Part shown: piece by piece, positions 63,205 through 64,000 of the stretch
Layout: the number at the start of each line of letters is the position of its first letter
How positions within the stretch are numbered: the stretch's first letter is position 1
NCBI GenBank assembly: GCA_012934845.2
Contig: WNNJ02003354.1
Coordinates: forward strand, 1 to 64,000
Reading direction: 5' to 3'
DNA length: 64,000 bases
Origin: Pomphorhynchus laevis
Lineage: Eukaryota; Acanthocephala; Palaeacanthocephala; Echinorhynchida; Pomphorhynchidae
Position numbers and translations under genes: made by a program
The notes under the pieces: model-generated
Told to the model about the DNA's origin: nothing
What the model saw: the letters and a program-made list of their open reading frames with translations, nothing else
Databases searched by the model: none

Positions 63205-64000
63205 AAAAACCTACAAATCTTTTCTTATAAATCATTATTCTTGTTTACTTCACTTTAATAAGCAATTAATCTATCGATGAAGAAGTTTCCGACTCCTGGA
63301 GTATTGGATATCGATCTGGATGCCGATAATTCTTCAGATTTATGATTCGAATGGAAGCAGCGCTTTGAATCAATTAAAAAACTATCAACTCTTTTCTTAT
63401 AAATCGTTATTCTTGTTTACTTCACTTTAATAAGCAATTAATCGATCGATGAAGAAGTTTCCGACTCCTGGAGTATTGGATATCGATCCGAATTCTTCAG
63501 ATTTGTGATTCGAATGGAAGCGGCGCTTTGAATCTATAAAAAAACTACCATCTCTTTTCTTATAAATCGTTATTCTTGTTTACTTCACTTTAATAAGCAA
63601 TTAATCGATCGATGAAGAAGTTTCCGACTCCTTGAGTATTGGATATCGATATGGATGCCGATAATTCTTCAGATTTATGATTCAAATGGAAGCGGCGCTT
63701 TGAATCAATTAAAAAACTACCAACTCTTTTCTTATAAATCGTTATTCTTGTTTACTTCACTTTAATAAGCAATTAATCGATCGATGAAGAAGTTTCCGAC
63801 TCCTGGAGTATTGGATATCGATCCGAATTCTTCAGATTTATGATTCGAATAGAAGCGGCGCTTTGAATCAATTAAAAAACTACCATCTCTTTTCTTATAA
63901 ATCGTTATTCTTGTTTACTTCACTTTAATAAGCAATTAATCGATCGATGAAGAAGTGTCCGACTCCTGGAGTATTGGATATCGATATGGATGCCGATAAT
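63205..64000. repeat. Satellite array with alternating 172- and 163-bp units
   Basis: TCTTATAAATC recurs at 63223, 63395, 63558, 63730 and 63893, with spacings 172, 163, 172 and 163. The long type carries GATATGGATGCCGATAATTC (or the GATCTGGATGCC variant) where the short type has GATCCGAATTC. Other blocks, such as CGATCGATGAAGAAG and GACTCCTGGAGTATTGGAT, are the same in both. The array continues past the window end. No coding. Confidence 0.95.

Overview
The window is AT-rich animal nuclear DNA with two spliced host genes converging tail to tail in its left two thirds, and a right third made almost entirely of non-LTR retrotransposons. The intron sizes are bimodal: many introns are 43-59 nt and the rest run to several kb. 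The AT-richness, Penelope-like fragments and satellites also fit a small-bodied invertebrate, but I cannot place the phylum from this window alone.

Region 1 (about 1-4690) is non-coding, with hairpins and a four-copy satellite of about 185 bp. Region 2 (4696-28592, + strand) is a complete PDE10A-type cyclic nucleotide phosphodiesterase. I could phase 21 exons into a continuous frame of 780 codons (779 aa plus stop), with two GAF domains and all the metal- and nucleotide-binding signatures of the catalytic domain. Its introns hold a LINE tail, scrambled Penelope-like element (PLE) fragments, repeated copies of a short AT-rich element (called M1 here), three copies of a folded sequence of about 90 nt, hairpin elements, and nested inverted repeats placed on either side of the exons for the second GAF and catalytic domains.

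Region 3 (28923-41628, - strand) is EXOSC1/CSL4, the S1-domain cap subunit of the RNA exosome. It has seven exons and 219 codons before the stop. Its two introns longer than 5 kb each carry a LINE antisense to the gene: a nearly full-length LINE D with target-site duplications, and a decayed LINE B.

Region 4 (about 43440-62305) is a LINE graveyard. It holds a retroelement C-terminal fragment, a LINE C-like 3' fragment, LINE A interrupted by a nested LINE B, a two-ORF LINE C, a 5'-truncated LINE A relative (minus strand) joined to a piece of LINE B, and a near full-length minus-strand LINE B with 20-bp tandem repeats at its 5' end. Region 5 (63205-64000) is a satellite array with alternating 172- and 163-bp monomers that runs off the window.

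The host genes act in separate pathways: cyclic nucleotide hydrolysis and RNA decay. The most interesting signals are in the repeats. Short perfect inverted repeats sit at the 5' junctions of several LINE insertions, and at least one is an inverted copy of the LINE's own first bases. There are two chimeric LINE 5' ends, a recurring folded RNA-like motif with pairing conserved between copies, and inverted intron repeats that could pair across the PDE10A catalytic exons.
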